Counted from the first letter of the stretch, positions 46,533-55,696 are shown. The stretch is DNA of 64,000 nt from Pseudorhodoferax sp. Leaf267 (GCF_001422405.1 NZ_LMMV01000004.1:74643-138642); one strand, 5' to 3'. Notes: generated from the letters alone by a model not told the origin. Numbers and translations are program-made.

Positions 46533-47654
46533 ATGAGCCCGATGCCCTCACCAACCGGGTCCACTGGCCCCAACCCCCACCCTCCCATCGCCTGGTCCGA
46601 CCCGCAACGCGAGGCGTTGCTCCAGCGTTGGCTGGCCGAGACCGCGCCCGCGCAAGGCCTGCTGCCGCACACGCTGCGCCTGGCCTCCGCCGATGCGAGC
46701 TTCCGCCGTTATTTCCGCATCGACACGCACAGCGGTGCCAGCCGCATCGTGATGGACGCGCCGCCCGACAAGGAGAACAGCGAGCCCTTCGTGCGCATCG
46801 CCGCGCTGCTGCAGGCCGCCGGTCTGGTCGTGCCCGAGGTGCTGGCCTGGCAGCGCGAGACCGGCTTCCTGCTGCTGAGCGACCTGGGCACGCAGACCAT
46901 GATGGAGCGCATGGACCGCGAGAACCCGCAGGCCAACGCAGCCCGCTACCGCCAGGCCGTCGATGCGCTGATCACCTGGCAGCTGGCCTCCCAGCCCGGC
47001 GTGCTGCCGCCCTATGACGAGGCCGTGCTGCGGCGCGAGCTGGCGCTGTTCCCCGACTGGTACCTGGCGCAACACCGCGGCATCGTGCTGGACGACGCCC
47101 AGCGCGCCACGCTGGACCAGGCCTTCGATGCCATCGTGGCCGAGAACCTGGCCGCGCCCAGCGTCTACGTGCACCGCGACTTCATGCCGCGCAACCTGAT
47201 GCTGCTGCCGCAGGACGCCACGCGCCTGGGCGTGCTGGACTTCCAGGACGCGCTGTACGGCCCCATCACCTACGACATCGCGAGCCTCATGCGCGACGCC
47301 TTCCTGACCTGGGAAGAAGACTTCGTGCTCGACGTGACCGTGCGTTACTGGCAGGAGGCGAAGAAGGCCGGCCTGCTGGGCGCGAACAGCGCGAGCGGCT
47401 GGGGTGACGACTTCGGCGCCTTCTACCGCGCCGTGGAGTGGATGGGCCTGCAGCGGCATCTGAAGGTGGCCGGCATCTTCGCGCGGCTCACGCTGCGCGA
47501 CGGCAAGCCGCGCTACCTGGCGGACACGCCGCGTTTCATCGCTTACATCCGTTCGGCGGCCAGCCGCTACCGCGAGCTCAAGCCGCTGCTGCGGCTGGTG
47601 GACCAGATCGAAGGCACCGAGCCGGTCACAGGCTTCGCCTACGGCCGCGTCTAA
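46533..47654 (+). CDS. amgK: aminoglycoside phosphotransferase-like N-acetylmuramate kinase AmgK
   Basis: A protein of 373 residues. The kinase motifs are VYVHRDFMPRNLMLL (catalytic Asp) and LGVLDFQDALYGPITYD (metal-binding Asp). Divergence from lptD is the position of amgK in Pseudomonas, where AmgK phosphorylates MurNAc/GlcNAc at C1 for the MurU peptidoglycan-recycling bypass. The usual partner murU is not next to it here. A TAGAAT -10-like element lies 10 bases before the ATG. Confidence 0.85.
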   Translation: MSPMPSPTGSTGPNPHPPIAWSDPQREALLQRWLAETAPAQGLLPHTLRLASADASFRRYFRIDTHSGASRIVMDAPPDKENSEPFVRIAALLQAAGLVVPEVLAWQRETGFLLLSDLGTQTMMERMDRENPQANAARYRQAVDALITWQLASQPGVLPPYDEAVLRRELALFPDWYLAQHRGIVLDDAQRATLDQAFDAIVAENLAAPSVYVHRDFMPRNLMLLPQDATRLGVLDFQDALYGPITYDIASLMRDAFLTWEEDFVLDVTVRYWQEAKKAGLLGANSASGWGDDFGAFYRAVEWMGLQRHLKVAGIFARLTLRDGKPRYLADTPRFIAYIRSAASRYRELKPLLRLVDQIEGTEPVTGFAYGRV

Positions 47655-47658
47655 GGCC

Positions 47659-48372
47659 ATGCCACGCATCCATTGCCCCGCGCCGCTGGCCAGCGGCGCG
47701 TCGCTGGCCCTGCCCGCCGGCGCCGCGCGCCATGTGCAGGTGCTGCGCATGCAGCCCGGCCAGGGGCTCACGCTGTTCAACGGCGAAGGCGGCGAGTTCG
47801 ACGCCACCGTCACGCAGATGGGCCGCAGCGACGTGCAGGTCGAGATCGGCGCGCACCACGCCATCGAGCGCGAGGCGCCGCAGCCCGTGCACCTGGCCGT
47901 CGTGATGCCGGCAAACGACCGCATGGACTGGCTGGTCGAGAAGGCCGCCGAGCTCGGCGCCGCCAGCGTGCAGCCGCTGCAGTCGGCGCGCAGCGTGCTA
48001 CGCCTGCAGGGTGACCGCGCCGCCAAGAAGACGGCGCACTGGCAGGCCGTGGCGATCGCCGCCTGCGAGCAGTGCGGCCGCAACCGCGTGCCCATGGTGC
48101 ACGCCGTGCGCGACCTGTCGGCCTGGCTCGCGCAACCGGCCGCGGCCGACGCCGGCCAGCGCCTGTTGTTGTCGCTGCGCGAGGGCACGCGCAGCCTGCG
48201 CGCGTGGCAGCCGCTGGCGGCCGTCACGTTGCTGAACGGCCCCGAGGGCGGCCTCACGCTTGAGGAAGAAGACCTGGCCATCGCAGCCGGCTTCGCGCCC
48301 CTCACGCTCGGCCCGCGCGTGCTGCGCGCCGAGACCGCGCCCTTGGCCGCCCTGGCCGCCCTGAACTGCTGA
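47659..48372 (+). CDS. rsmE: 16S rRNA (U1498-N3)-methyltransferase
   Basis: A protein of 237 residues, four bases after amgK. The N-terminal PUA-like domain (RHVQVLRMQPGQGLTLFNGEG) precedes a SPOUT methyltransferase knot: EKAAELGAASVQPLQSARS, EQCGRNRVP, LLNGPEGGLTLEE and LGPRVLRAETAPLAALA. It methylates N3 of U1498 in helix 44. Confidence 0.97.
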   Translation: MPRIHCPAPLASGASLALPAGAARHVQVLRMQPGQGLTLFNGEGGEFDATVTQMGRSDVQVEIGAHHAIEREAPQPVHLAVVMPANDRMDWLVEKAAELGAASVQPLQSARSVLRLQGDRAAKKTAHWQAVAIAACEQCGRNRVPMVHAVRDLSAWLAQPAAADAGQRLLLSLREGTRSLRAWQPLAAVTLLNGPEGGLTLEEEDLAIAAGFAPLTLGPRVLRAETAPLAALAALNC

Positions 48373-48385
48373 GCCCACCTCCACC

Positions 48386-49558
48386 ATGAACCGCAACCTC
48401 TGGCTGCTCGCGACATGCCAGGCGCTGTTCCTGGTCAACAACGTGACCTTCATCGCGATCAACGGCCTGGTCGGCTGGTCGCTCGCGCCGCTGGGCTGGA
48501 TGGCGACCTTGCCCGTCATGGGCTACGTGGTCGGCGGCGCGCTCAGCACCGGTCTCGTGGCGCGCACGCAGCAGCGCTGGGGCCGGCAGCGCTCGTTCCT
48601 GCTCGGACTGGCCGTGGCCTGCGGCTCGGCGCTGCTGTGCCTGTACGCGGTGCTGCACAAGGACTTCTGGCTGCTGTGCGCCGCCACCGTGATCGCGGGC
48701 TACTACAACGCCAATGCCAGCCTGTACCGCTTCGCCGCGGCCGAGCTGGCCGCCGCGCCGCAGCGCGAGAAGGCCGTGTCGCTCGTGATGGCCGGCGGGC
48801 TGCTGGGCGGCATCGTCGGGCCGAACCTGGCCAACGCCACGCGCGAGTGGTTCGCCGTGCCGTTCGCAGGCGCCTATGTGGCGCTGGCCGTGGCGGCCGT
48901 GCTGTCGGCTGCGCTGCTGGCCTGCATCCAGTTCCCGCCCGCTCCGGCCATGCGCGCAGGCGGTGGCGGCCGGCCGCTGGCCGAGATCGTGCGCCAGCCC
49001 GTCTTCATCGTCGCGGCGCTGGCCGGCTCGCTGGGCTTCGGCGTCATGAACCTGCTGATGGCCGCCACGCCGATCGCCATGCAGCAGTGCGGCCTGCCGT
49101 TCTCCAGCGCCGCGCTGGTGCTGGAATGGCACGTGATCGGCATGTTTGCGCCGGGCTTCTTCACGGGCCATCTGATCAAGCGCTTCGGCGCGCAGCCGGT
49201 CATGGGCGTGGGCCTGGCGCTGAACCTGGCCTGCATCGTGGTGGCGCTGTCGGGCGTGGAGCTGCACCACTTCCTGGTCGCGCTGTTCGTGCTGGGCGTG
49301 GGCTGGAACTTCCTGTTCACGGGCGCGACCACCCTGTCGCTGCAAGCCTACGCGCCCGAAGAGAAGGACAAGGCACAGGCCGTGCTGAACTTCTGCATGT
49401 TCGCCACGCTGGCGCTGACCTCGTTCGCCTCCGGCGTGCTGGTCACCACGCGCGGCTGGACGCTGCTGAACTACGGCTCGCTGCTGCCCGTGGCGCTGAC
49501 GGCCGCGGCCCTGGTATGGCTGGCCGCCCGCACGCGCGCCACCCAGCCCATGCACTGA
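48386..49558 (+). CDS. major facilitator superfamily transporter
   Basis: A protein of 390 residues with about 12 hydrophobic segments, including GLVGWSLAPLGWMATLPVMGYVVGGAL and the motif-A-like RTQQRWGRQRSFLLG loop between helices 2 and 3. It belongs to the YcaD/DHA1-like MFS group with no recognisable substrate. It lies 13 bases after rsmE and probably shares its transcript. Confidence 0.9.
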   Translation: MNRNLWLLATCQALFLVNNVTFIAINGLVGWSLAPLGWMATLPVMGYVVGGALSTGLVARTQQRWGRQRSFLLGLAVACGSALLCLYAVLHKDFWLLCAATVIAGYYNANASLYRFAAAELAAAPQREKAVSLVMAGGLLGGIVGPNLANATREWFAVPFAGAYVALAVAAVLSAALLACIQFPPAPAMRAGGGGRPLAEIVRQPVFIVAALAGSLGFGVMNLLMAATPIAMQQCGLPFSSAALVLEWHVIGMFAPGFFTGHLIKRFGAQPVMGVGLALNLACIVVALSGVELHHFLVALFVLGVGWNFLFTGATTLSLQAYAPEEKDKAQAVLNFCMFATLALTSFASGVLVTTRGWTLLNYGSLLPVALTAAALVWLAARTRATQPMH

Positions 49559-49656
49559 TGCCGGCATTCGTGAGATAGGTCACAGCGCACACACCCGGAT
49601 ACATGGCTGCAGCGCAGAATGCGCGTCCCTTTGTCACTCTCTTGCGAGGCTTCCAC

Positions 49657-50178
49657 ATGGGTCTACTCGAATCGGTTCTCGGCTCCGTTCTGAACGGCGG
49701 CGCATCGTCCCAACAGGCGCCCTCCGGTCCCTCGGCCGGCGCTCTGGCTGGGCTCGGCGGCATCGTCGGTGCATTGGCCGCCAACCCGCAGCTGCTGCAG
49801 GTCTTGATGAGCCTGTTGTCTGGCGGCGGCCAGGGCCGTGCCGGCGCGCAGGCCGCAGATGGCGGGCTGGGTGGCCTGGGCGGGCTGGCCTCGCAGTTCC
49901 AGCAGGCGGGCCTGGGCGACGTGCTGTCGTCGTGGATCGGCACCGGCCAGAACCGCGAAGTCTCGGGCGACCAGCTCACGCAGGTCTTCGGCCAGGACAA
50001 GCTGTCGCAGCTCGGCGCGCAACTGGGCATGGACGGCTCCAGCCTGGCCGGTGAGCTGTCGCAGATCCTGCCTGGGCTGATCGACCAGATGACGCCGCAG
50101 GGCCAGGTGCCGCAGGCGGCCGAGGGCGGCAACCCGAACGATCTGTTCGGCATGCTGGAGGCGTTCCAGCGCCGCTGA
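49657..50178 (+). CDS. YidB/DUF937 family protein
   Basis: A protein of 173 residues starting MGLLESVLGSVLNGG, with GAGG before the ATG; an upstream ATG at 49603 lacks support. Gly/Ala/Gln-rich, with the DUF937 core QQAGLGDVLSSWIGTGQNREVSGDQLTQVFGQDKL and C-terminal LAGELSQILPGLIDQMTPQG. It is cytoplasmic and of unknown function, with no catalytic motif. Confidence 0.93.
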   Translation: MGLLESVLGSVLNGGASSQQAPSGPSAGALAGLGGIVGALAANPQLLQVLMSLLSGGGQGRAGAQAADGGLGGLGGLASQFQQAGLGDVLSSWIGTGQNREVSGDQLTQVFGQDKLSQLGAQLGMDGSSLAGELSQILPGLIDQMTPQGQVPQAAEGGNPNDLFGMLEAFQRR

Positions 50179-50198
50179 AGCTTCTCGGTGCTGCCACA

Positions 50199-50223
50199 GG
50201 GCCGGCCTTGCACCGGCCCTTTC
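50199..50223. terminator. intrinsic terminator after yidB-like gene
   Basis: GGGCCGG-N7-CCGGCCC followed by TTTC, sitting between the convergent yidB-like and M20 peptidase stops. The T-tract is short, but the stem is strong. Confidence 0.7.
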
Positions 50224-50227
50224 GCGT

Positions 50228-51694
50228 TCAGGCGGCCGGAAACGCCGCGATCACCTGCGCCACCGCCGCCGTCAGCTTCTTCGCATAGGGCACATGCAGG
50301 AACTCGTTGGGGCCATGTGCATTGCTCTTGGGGCCCAGCACGCCGCAGACCATCATCTGCGCCTTGGGGAAGCCCTTGGACAGCATGTTCATGAGCGGAA
50401 TCGTGCCGCCCTGGCCGATGTAGCCGCATGACGCGCCGAACTGCGCCTGCGAGGCCGCGTTCAGCGCGCTCTCGAACCAGGGCACCGTGGCCGGCGCGTT
50501 CCAGCCCGTGGCACCGCCTTCGCCGTCGAACGTGACGCGGGCCTGGTAGGGCGCGTTGTCCTCCAGCAGCGCCTTGAGTTCCTGCACGGCCTGGCCCGCG
50601 TCCACCAGCGGCGGCAGGCGCAGCGACAGCTTGAACGCCGTGTAGGGCCGCAGCACGTTGCCGGCGTTCTTGAGCTCGGGAAAGCCTTCGGCGCCGGTGA
50701 CCGACAGCGTGGGCTTCCAGGTGCGGTTCAGCAGGGCCTGCACCGGGTCGGTGGTGGTGGGCAGCGCGAACTGCGTGGAGCCGCCGCAGTCGTAATGCGC
50801 CCACGGGAAGCGTTTGTAGATCTCGTCGCCCAGGATGGCGGCCGTGGCCTGGGCCTGGGCCAGCCGGTCGGCCGGCACATCGCAGTGGAAGCTGGCGGGC
50901 AGCAGGCGGCCGGTGGCGCTGTCTTCCAGCCGGTCCAGCACCTGCCGCATGATGCGAAAGCTCGACGGCACCAGGCCGCTGGCATCGCCCGAGTGCACGC
51001 CCTCGGTGAGGATCTCCACCTTCAGCACGCCGCTGGCCATGCCGCGCAGGCTGCTGGTGATCCACAGCTGCTCGTAGTTGCCGGCACCCGAGTCCAGGCA
51101 CACCACCAGCGCCACGTCGCCCAGCCGCGTGCGCAGCGCGTCCACATAGGGCAGCAGGTCGTACGAGCCGCTCTCCTCGCAGGTCTCGATGATGCCGACG
51201 ATGCGCGGGTGCGCGGCCTTCTGCGCCTTCAAGGCCTGCACGGCGGCGATGCTGGCGTAGACGGCGTACCCGTCGTCCGCACCGCCGCGGCCGTAGAGCT
51301 TGCCGTCCTCGTACTTGGGCGTCCACGGGCCCAGGTCGTTGCGCCAGCCGTTGAACTCGGGCTGCTTGTCCAGGTGGCCGTACATCAGCACGGTCTGCGT
51401 GGTCGTGGTGCCCGTGGCCGGCACCTCGAAGAACAGCACCGGCGTGCGGCCCGGCAGGCGCACGATCTCCAGTTGCAGGCCCTCGACCTTTTGCGCTTCG
51501 ACCCAGGCCGCGGCGTTGCGCATCACGGTTTCCAGGTAGCCGTGCTCGGCCCATTCCTTGTCGAACGACGGCGACTTGGCGGGAATGGCGATGTAGTCGG
51601 TGAGCTGGCGGACGATGTCGTCGTCCCAGGCGCGCGACACATGGGTCAACGCGGCGGCGGTATCGAGCACTTGGGCGGGGACGCGGGCATTCAT
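50228..51694 (-). CDS. M20-family metallopeptidase (dipeptidase)
   Basis: A protein of 488 residues from ATG 51694 (AGGAG upstream). Metal ligands of the M20 fold: LMYGHLDKQPEF, GRGGADDGYA, ETCEESGS with the catalytic Glu, LDSGAGNYEQLW and the C-terminal HGPNEF. A dimerisation domain interrupts the catalytic domain at ~210-390. It resembles bacterial carnosinase/cytosolic dipeptidases. No signal peptide. Confidence 0.95.
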   Translation of the reverse strand: MNARVPAQVLDTAAALTHVSRAWDDDIVRQLTDYIAIPAKSPSFDKEWAEHGYLETVMRNAAAWVEAQKVEGLQLEIVRLPGRTPVLFFEVPATGTTTTQTVLMYGHLDKQPEFNGWRNDLGPWTPKYEDGKLYGRGGADDGYAVYASIAAVQALKAQKAAHPRIVGIIETCEESGSYDLLPYVDALRTRLGDVALVVCLDSGAGNYEQLWITSSLRGMASGVLKVEILTEGVHSGDASGLVPSSFRIMRQVLDRLEDSATGRLLPASFHCDVPADRLAQAQATAAILGDEIYKRFPWAHYDCGGSTQFALPTTTDPVQALLNRTWKPTLSVTGAEGFPELKNAGNVLRPYTAFKLSLRLPPLVDAGQAVQELKALLEDNAPYQARVTFDGEGGATGWNAPATVPWFESALNAASQAQFGASCGYIGQGGTIPLMNMLSKGFPKAQMMVCGVLGPKSNAHGPNEFLHVPYAKKLTAAVAQVIAAFPAA

Positions 51695-51859
51695 GGTGGG
51701 GCTCCTGGTCGCAAAAGGCCATTGCACCATAGGCGGCAAGACCTGGCGAGCGGGTCGAGATGGCGGCCGCGCGTCCTGCACAGGGGGCGCATCCCGCGAT
51801 CGTGGGATGGACGCAGGCGCTGCGCGCCTTCACGATGGGCGCCCCTGTTCCACATCGGG

Positions 51860-52813
51860 ATGCACCATGCGCGAAGGCATTTCCACCAACCGGCTGTGCA
51901 ATGCTTGCGCCGGCTCTCTCGTCGCGGCTGGCCAGCAGTGCCCGAGGGAGACGGCAACCCGCGGCACCTGCCCACCACGCACGGCGACCAGTCCGTCGCG
52001 CTGCTGCCGCAAGGCCAGGTGCCGCGCGTGCGCACCCTGCTGGGCGGCAGCGAAGTGATCGGCCATGTGGCGCTGTCGCGGCTGGAGCCGGCGGGCGCCG
52101 CGCCGCAGGAGGACGCAGCGCCGCCCGCCACCGCGCAGCTGCCCATTGCCCAGCTGCGCGAGGACAACACCGAGGCCCGGCGCGACCGCACCAAAGCGCG
52201 CGCCTTCCCCATCGGCGAGGCCGGCCGGCCCAGGCGCGACCTGGCGGCCGGCGCCGAGGCGCGTGTGGCGCAGCTCACGGCGCTGGGCGACTGGCTGGAC
52301 GTGGCGCGCGCCGCGCGCTGGCGGCCTACGTTGATCGCCACCTTCTGCAACGTCTACGCGGCCGACTACTGCTACCTGGCGCGCGCCTACCTGCCGCGCG
52401 TGTGGTGGACGTCCTCGGCCCTGGTGCGCCTAGGTCGCGGCGAGGCCGTGCCCGTGGTCTATGCGCAGACCGTGGTCGAGCTGCGCGCCGACGACCTGCT
52501 GGCCTGGCTCGTCGACATGGGCCCACGCTTCGGCTGGCGCCGCGTGTTCGATGCCGGCGCGCTGCAGGCCGCGGCCAACGCGGGCGGCCTGGGCCTGATC
52601 TGCGCCGACCGCGAGGCCGCAGGGCGCGCCGGGCACATCACCGTGGTGGTGCCCGAGACGCCCGCGCACCGGGCCGAGCGCGATGCGGACGGCAACGTCA
52701 CGCAGCCGCTGCAGAGCCAGGCCGGTGCGTCGAACCACCGCTACGGCAGCGCCGGGCCGTCATGGTGGAGCGGCAGCCAGTTCCGCGACCGGGGCTTTTT
52801 CGTGCACGACTAG
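51860..52813 (+). CDS. hypothetical protein, possible NlpC/P60-CHAP-like cysteine hydrolase
   Basis: Given as 317 residues from ATG 51860; GTG 51938 (291 residues) is an alternative, and no start has a good ribosome-binding site. The C-terminal ~180 residues look catalytic: TFCNVYAADYCYLARAYLPRVWW with a Cys at the start of a helix, then AGRAGHITVVVPE with a His on a strand, the order of papain-like NlpC/P60 and CHAP hydrolases, and a C-terminal SWWSGSQFRDRGFFVHD. The N-terminal ~100 residues are Pro/Ala-rich. A peptidoglycan substrate is a guess from the fold. No export signal is visible. Confidence 0.65.
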   Translation: MHHARRHFHQPAVQCLRRLSRRGWPAVPEGDGNPRHLPTTHGDQSVALLPQGQVPRVRTLLGGSEVIGHVALSRLEPAGAAPQEDAAPPATAQLPIAQLREDNTEARRDRTKARAFPIGEAGRPRRDLAAGAEARVAQLTALGDWLDVARAARWRPTLIATFCNVYAADYCYLARAYLPRVWWTSSALVRLGRGEAVPVVYAQTVVELRADDLLAWLVDMGPRFGWRRVFDAGALQAAANAGGLGLICADREAAGRAGHITVVVPETPAHRAERDADGNVTQPLQSQAGASNHRYGSAGPSWWSGSQFRDRGFFVHD

Positions 52814-52818
52814 ACGCG

Positions 52819-53514
52819 TCATGCAAAGCCCCGGAACCGCGCGAACGACTCCACCGCGCGCCGCGGCATGGCCATCCGGTTCACGGCGGCGTCGGCCGCC
52901 GCATAGCCCAGCGACATGCCGCAGACCACCACCTCGTCGGCGGGCAGGCCCAGGTGCTGGCCGATCAAGGCATCGAAGCGCGCAAACGACACCTGCGGGC
53001 ACGTGGCCAGGCCGTGGGCGTGCGCGGCCAGCATCAGGCTTTGCAGGAACAGCCCGCAGTCCAGCCAGCTGTGCGCGCGCAGGCTGCGGTGCGTGGTGAG
53101 CACCAGGCCCACGGGCGCGCCGAAGAAGTCGTAGTTGCGCACGGTCTGCGCCGTGCGCGCGGCCGTGTCGGCACGGTCGATCCCGAGGGCCGCGTAGTAA
53201 CGCGCGCCGAAATCCGCCTGGTGCGCGGCGATGCGCTCGGGCAGCACATCAGGAAAGTGCGAGAACGCGGGCGCGGCCCCGCTGTCGCAGGCTTCGCGCA
53301 GCGTGGCACTGAGCGCGGCGAGCGCATCGCCGGCCAGCACGTGCAGTTGCCAGGGCTGGGTGTTGGAATTGCTGGGTGCGCAGGCCGCGGTCTGCAGCAC
53401 CTGCTGCAGCAGTGCGCGCGGCACGGGCCGGCCGGGCGCGAAGCCGCGCACGCTGCGGCGGGTGCGCATGAGATGGTCGAAGGCCTGCGCGGCAGGGGTC
53501 GTGTCGTGGGTCAT
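52819..53514 (-). CDS. pnbA: nitroreductase, probable 4-nitrobenzoate reductase
   Basis: A protein of 231 residues. FMN-nitroreductase family: RTRRSVRGFAPGRPVPRALL, CAPSNSNTQPWQLHVLAGD and VVCGMSLGYAAADAAVNR. Alone it would be called a generic nitroreductase. The nearby PnbB-like lyase and LysR regulator point to PnbA, which reduces 4-nitrobenzoate to 4-hydroxylaminobenzoate with NAD(P)H. A palindrome matching that in the LysR/Bug divergent region lies 58 bases upstream of the start. It converges on the preceding gene with a gap of five bases. Confidence 0.8.
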   Translation of the reverse strand: MTHDTTPAAQAFDHLMRTRRSVRGFAPGRPVPRALLQQVLQTAACAPSNSNTQPWQLHVLAGDALAALSATLREACDSGAAPAFSHFPDVLPERIAAHQADFGARYYAALGIDRADTAARTAQTVRNYDFFGAPVGLVLTTHRSLRAHSWLDCGLFLQSLMLAAHAHGLATCPQVSFARFDALIGQHLGLPADEVVVCGMSLGYAAADAAVNRMAMPRRAVESFARFRGFA

Positions 53515-53571
53515 GGCGCGATGGTGGCAGCGGCGCGTGGCGCGCGGAACTGCAAAGTGCACATGCGCATC

Positions 53572-53586
53572 GTGCACGGCATGCAA
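53572..53586. promoter_or_regulatory. second copy of the pnb palindrome
   Basis: Read on the minus strand, TTGCATGCCGTGCAC matches the TTGCATGCCATGCAA palindrome at 54599-54613 at 13 of 15 positions. It lies between the LysR stop and the nitroreductase start, where an operator for the nitroreductase promoter would be. Confidence 0.6.
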
Positions 53587-53599
53587 GTGGCCCGCGCAC

Positions 53600-54580
53600 T
53601 CACCGCTGCAGGGCCGCCACGGCCGCCGCCGCCTGTGCCACCTCGGCGCGCAGCCACTGGTGGCCGGCATCGTCTTCGTTGCGCTGGTGCCAGACGGCGC
53701 GCACCGCCATACCGGGCGTGGTGTAGGGCAGCTCGGCGCAGGCCACAGGCGCACCCTGAACGAACTCGCCCGCCAGCGGACGCGGCACGATGGACAGCAT
53801 GTCGGTCTCGCGCAGCAGCATGGGAATGGCCAACGCATGCGCCACCGTCACGCGGTAGCGCGGCAACAGGCTTTCGCGCGCCAGCGCCTGTTCCAGCGCG
53901 TGGCGGTCGAACATCTCCGACTGGCGCGCAAGCCCGCGCTCGACGATGAAGCCGCTGATCGCGCCCTCTTCCTGCCCGCCCAGCGAGACGGTGAGCAGCG
54001 GGTAGGCGGCCAGGTCGGCCAGCCGTGCGCGCCTGCGGCCGATGGGATGGCCGCGCCGCATCACGATGACCTCGTCGTGCTGGCCCAGCGCCATGGCGCC
54101 GAAGCGCTGCGGCACCTCCGAGAAGATGCCGATGGCCAGGTCGATGCGGCCCACGTCGATCTGCTCGGCCAGGTCGATGCGGGTCGAGGGCCGCACCACC
54201 ACGTCGATGTGCGGCGCCGAGACCGCGATGGCGCGGCTCATGCGCGCCACCAGCACGGCCGTGAGGTGGTCGTTGGCGGCCACCACGAAGCGGCGCGCGC
54301 TGTGGGCGGCATCGAAGCGCGGGGCGCCCAGGGTCTGGTGGATGCGCTGCAGCGACTGGCGCAGGCCCGGCGCCATGGCCAGGGCGCGCGCCGTGGGCTC
54401 CATGCCGCGGCTGGTGCGCACGAACAGCTCGTCGTCCAGCGCCTCGCGCAGCCGCGCCAGCGCGTGGCTCACGGCGGACTGGCTCAGGTGCAGCCGGTGG
54501 CCGGCGCGCAGCAGATTGCGTTCTTCGAACACGGCGTCGAAGACGCGCAGAAGGTTCAGATCGATGCGTTCGACATTCAT
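53600..54580 (-). CDS. pnbR: LysR-family regulator of the nitrobenzoate genes
   Basis: A protein of 326 residues from MNVERIDLNLL (ATG 54604 is eight residues longer). HTH: NLLRAGHRLHLSQSAVSHALARLREALDDELFVR; the rest is a NodD/NahR-type effector domain (RRFVVAANDHLTAVL). It sits between the nitroreductase and the Bug-pnbB pair, the position of PnbR in known nitrobenzoate clusters (symbol by context). Confidence 0.85.
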   Translation of the reverse strand: MNVERIDLNLLRVFDAVFEERNLLRAGHRLHLSQSAVSHALARLREALDDELFVRTSRGMEPTARALAMAPGLRQSLQRIHQTLGAPRFDAAHSARRFVVAANDHLTAVLVARMSRAIAVSAPHIDVVVRPSTRIDLAEQIDVGRIDLAIGIFSEVPQRFGAMALGQHDEVIVMRRGHPIGRRRARLADLAAYPLLTVSLGGQEEGAISGFIVERGLARQSEMFDRHALEQALARESLLPRYRVTVAHALAIPMLLRETDMLSIVPRPLAGEFVQGAPVACAELPYTTPGMAVRAVWHQRNEDDAGHQWLRAEVAQAAAAVAALQR

Positions 54581-54598
54581 GGCGGCCTGGTGTGCATG

Positions 54599-54613
54599 TT
54601 GCATGCCATGCAA
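54599..54613. promoter_or_regulatory. LysR-type operator
   Basis: TTGCATG-C-CATGCAA, a perfect 7-bp inverted repeat with T-N11-A spacing, in the 121-base divergent region between the LysR and Bug genes. Because it overlaps the longer LysR start, autoregulation is likely. Confidence 0.7.
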
Positions 54614-54701
54614 GATGGTCCTGCAGATTCGTCGCTTCCGGCGGGGCCGAGCAGCCAGCACCATGCAGGCCATTGCAACCCCACCCCACCGGAGAAACCC
54701 C

Positions 54702-55691
54702 ATGATGCACCCCACGCGCCGCGAATTCACGGCTGGCCTCTCGGCCGCTGCCCTCGCCCTGTCCATCGGCCGGCCCGCGCTGGCGCAGAACGACAAACTG
54801 AGCCGCATCCTCGTGGGCTACCCGCCCGGCGGCACGCTGGACGTGACGGCGCGCCGCGTGGGGGAGGCCTGGCGCGAACAGGGCCGTGCCTGCATCGTCG
54901 ACAACCGCGCCGGTGCCGCCGGCCGCGTGGCCAGCGGCCAGCTCAAGCGCGAAAAGGCCGATGGCAGCGTGCTGCTGTGCACGCACACCTCGGCGCTCAC
55001 CATCTACCCGCACGTCTACAGCAGGCTGGGCTACGACGCGGTGGCTGACTTCCGGCCCGTGAGCCCGATCGCCAACGTGGGCTGCGCCTTCGCCGTCAGC
55101 GCCGCGGCCGTGCCCGCGTCCGTGACCACGCTCGACGCCTACGTGCAATGGGTGAAGGCCAACCCCAAGGCGGCGCTGTTCGCATCGCCCGCCGCGGGCT
55201 CGATGGCGCATTTCCTGGGCTACCGGCTCGACCAGGCCGCGGGCCTGCAGCGCACGCACGTGCCCTACCGCGGCTCGGCACCGGCCATGCAGGACCTGCT
55301 GGGCGGGCAGATCCCGGCCTACATGGGCTTCGTGGCCGACTTCCTGCAGTACGCGGACAACGGCAAGCTGCGCATCCTGGCCGTGACCAGCGAGAAGCGC
55401 TCGCGCTTCCTGCCCGGCGTGCCCACCTTCGCCGAGCAGGGCCTGGCGCAGGTGACGGGCGCCGAGTCGTACGGCCTGTTCCTGCCGCCGCAGGCCAGCG
55501 ACGCACTGGTGGCCGAGCTGGGCGAGGCCACGCGCCAGGCGGCACGCAGCGCCGCGCTGATGGCCGGCTTCGACAAGCTGGGCCTGGAGCCCGTGTGGTC
55601 CACCCCCGCGGCCTATGTGCAGCAGATCGCACGCGAGTCCGAGCACTGGCGCCCCATCGTGGCCGCGTCGGGCTTCAAGTCGGAAGAGTGA
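54702..55691 (+). CDS. Bug/TctC-type substrate-binding protein of the pnb cluster
   Basis: A protein of 329 residues. The ATG at 54702 has GGAG seven bases upstream. The Tat-type signal TRREFTAGLSAAALAL ends ALAQ. Mature motifs: ILVGYPPGGTLDVTARR, DNRAGAAGRVASG, HVPYRGSAPAMQDLLGGQ, and FAEQGLAQVTGAESYGLFLPP. Co-transcription with the lyase suggests that it binds nitrobenzoate or a related aromatic acid for uptake or sensing (inference). Confidence 0.93.
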   Translation: MMHPTRREFTAGLSAAALALSIGRPALAQNDKLSRILVGYPPGGTLDVTARRVGEAWREQGRACIVDNRAGAAGRVASGQLKREKADGSVLLCTHTSALTIYPHVYSRLGYDAVADFRPVSPIANVGCAFAVSAAAVPASVTTLDAYVQWVKANPKAALFASPAAGSMAHFLGYRLDQAAGLQRTHVPYRGSAPAMQDLLGGQIPAYMGFVADFLQYADNGKLRILAVTSEKRSRFLPGVPTFAEQGLAQVTGAESYGLFLPPQASDALVAELGEATRQAARSAALMAGFDKLGLEPVWSTPAAYVQQIARESEHWRPIVAASGFKSEE

Positions 55692-55696
55692 ACGCC

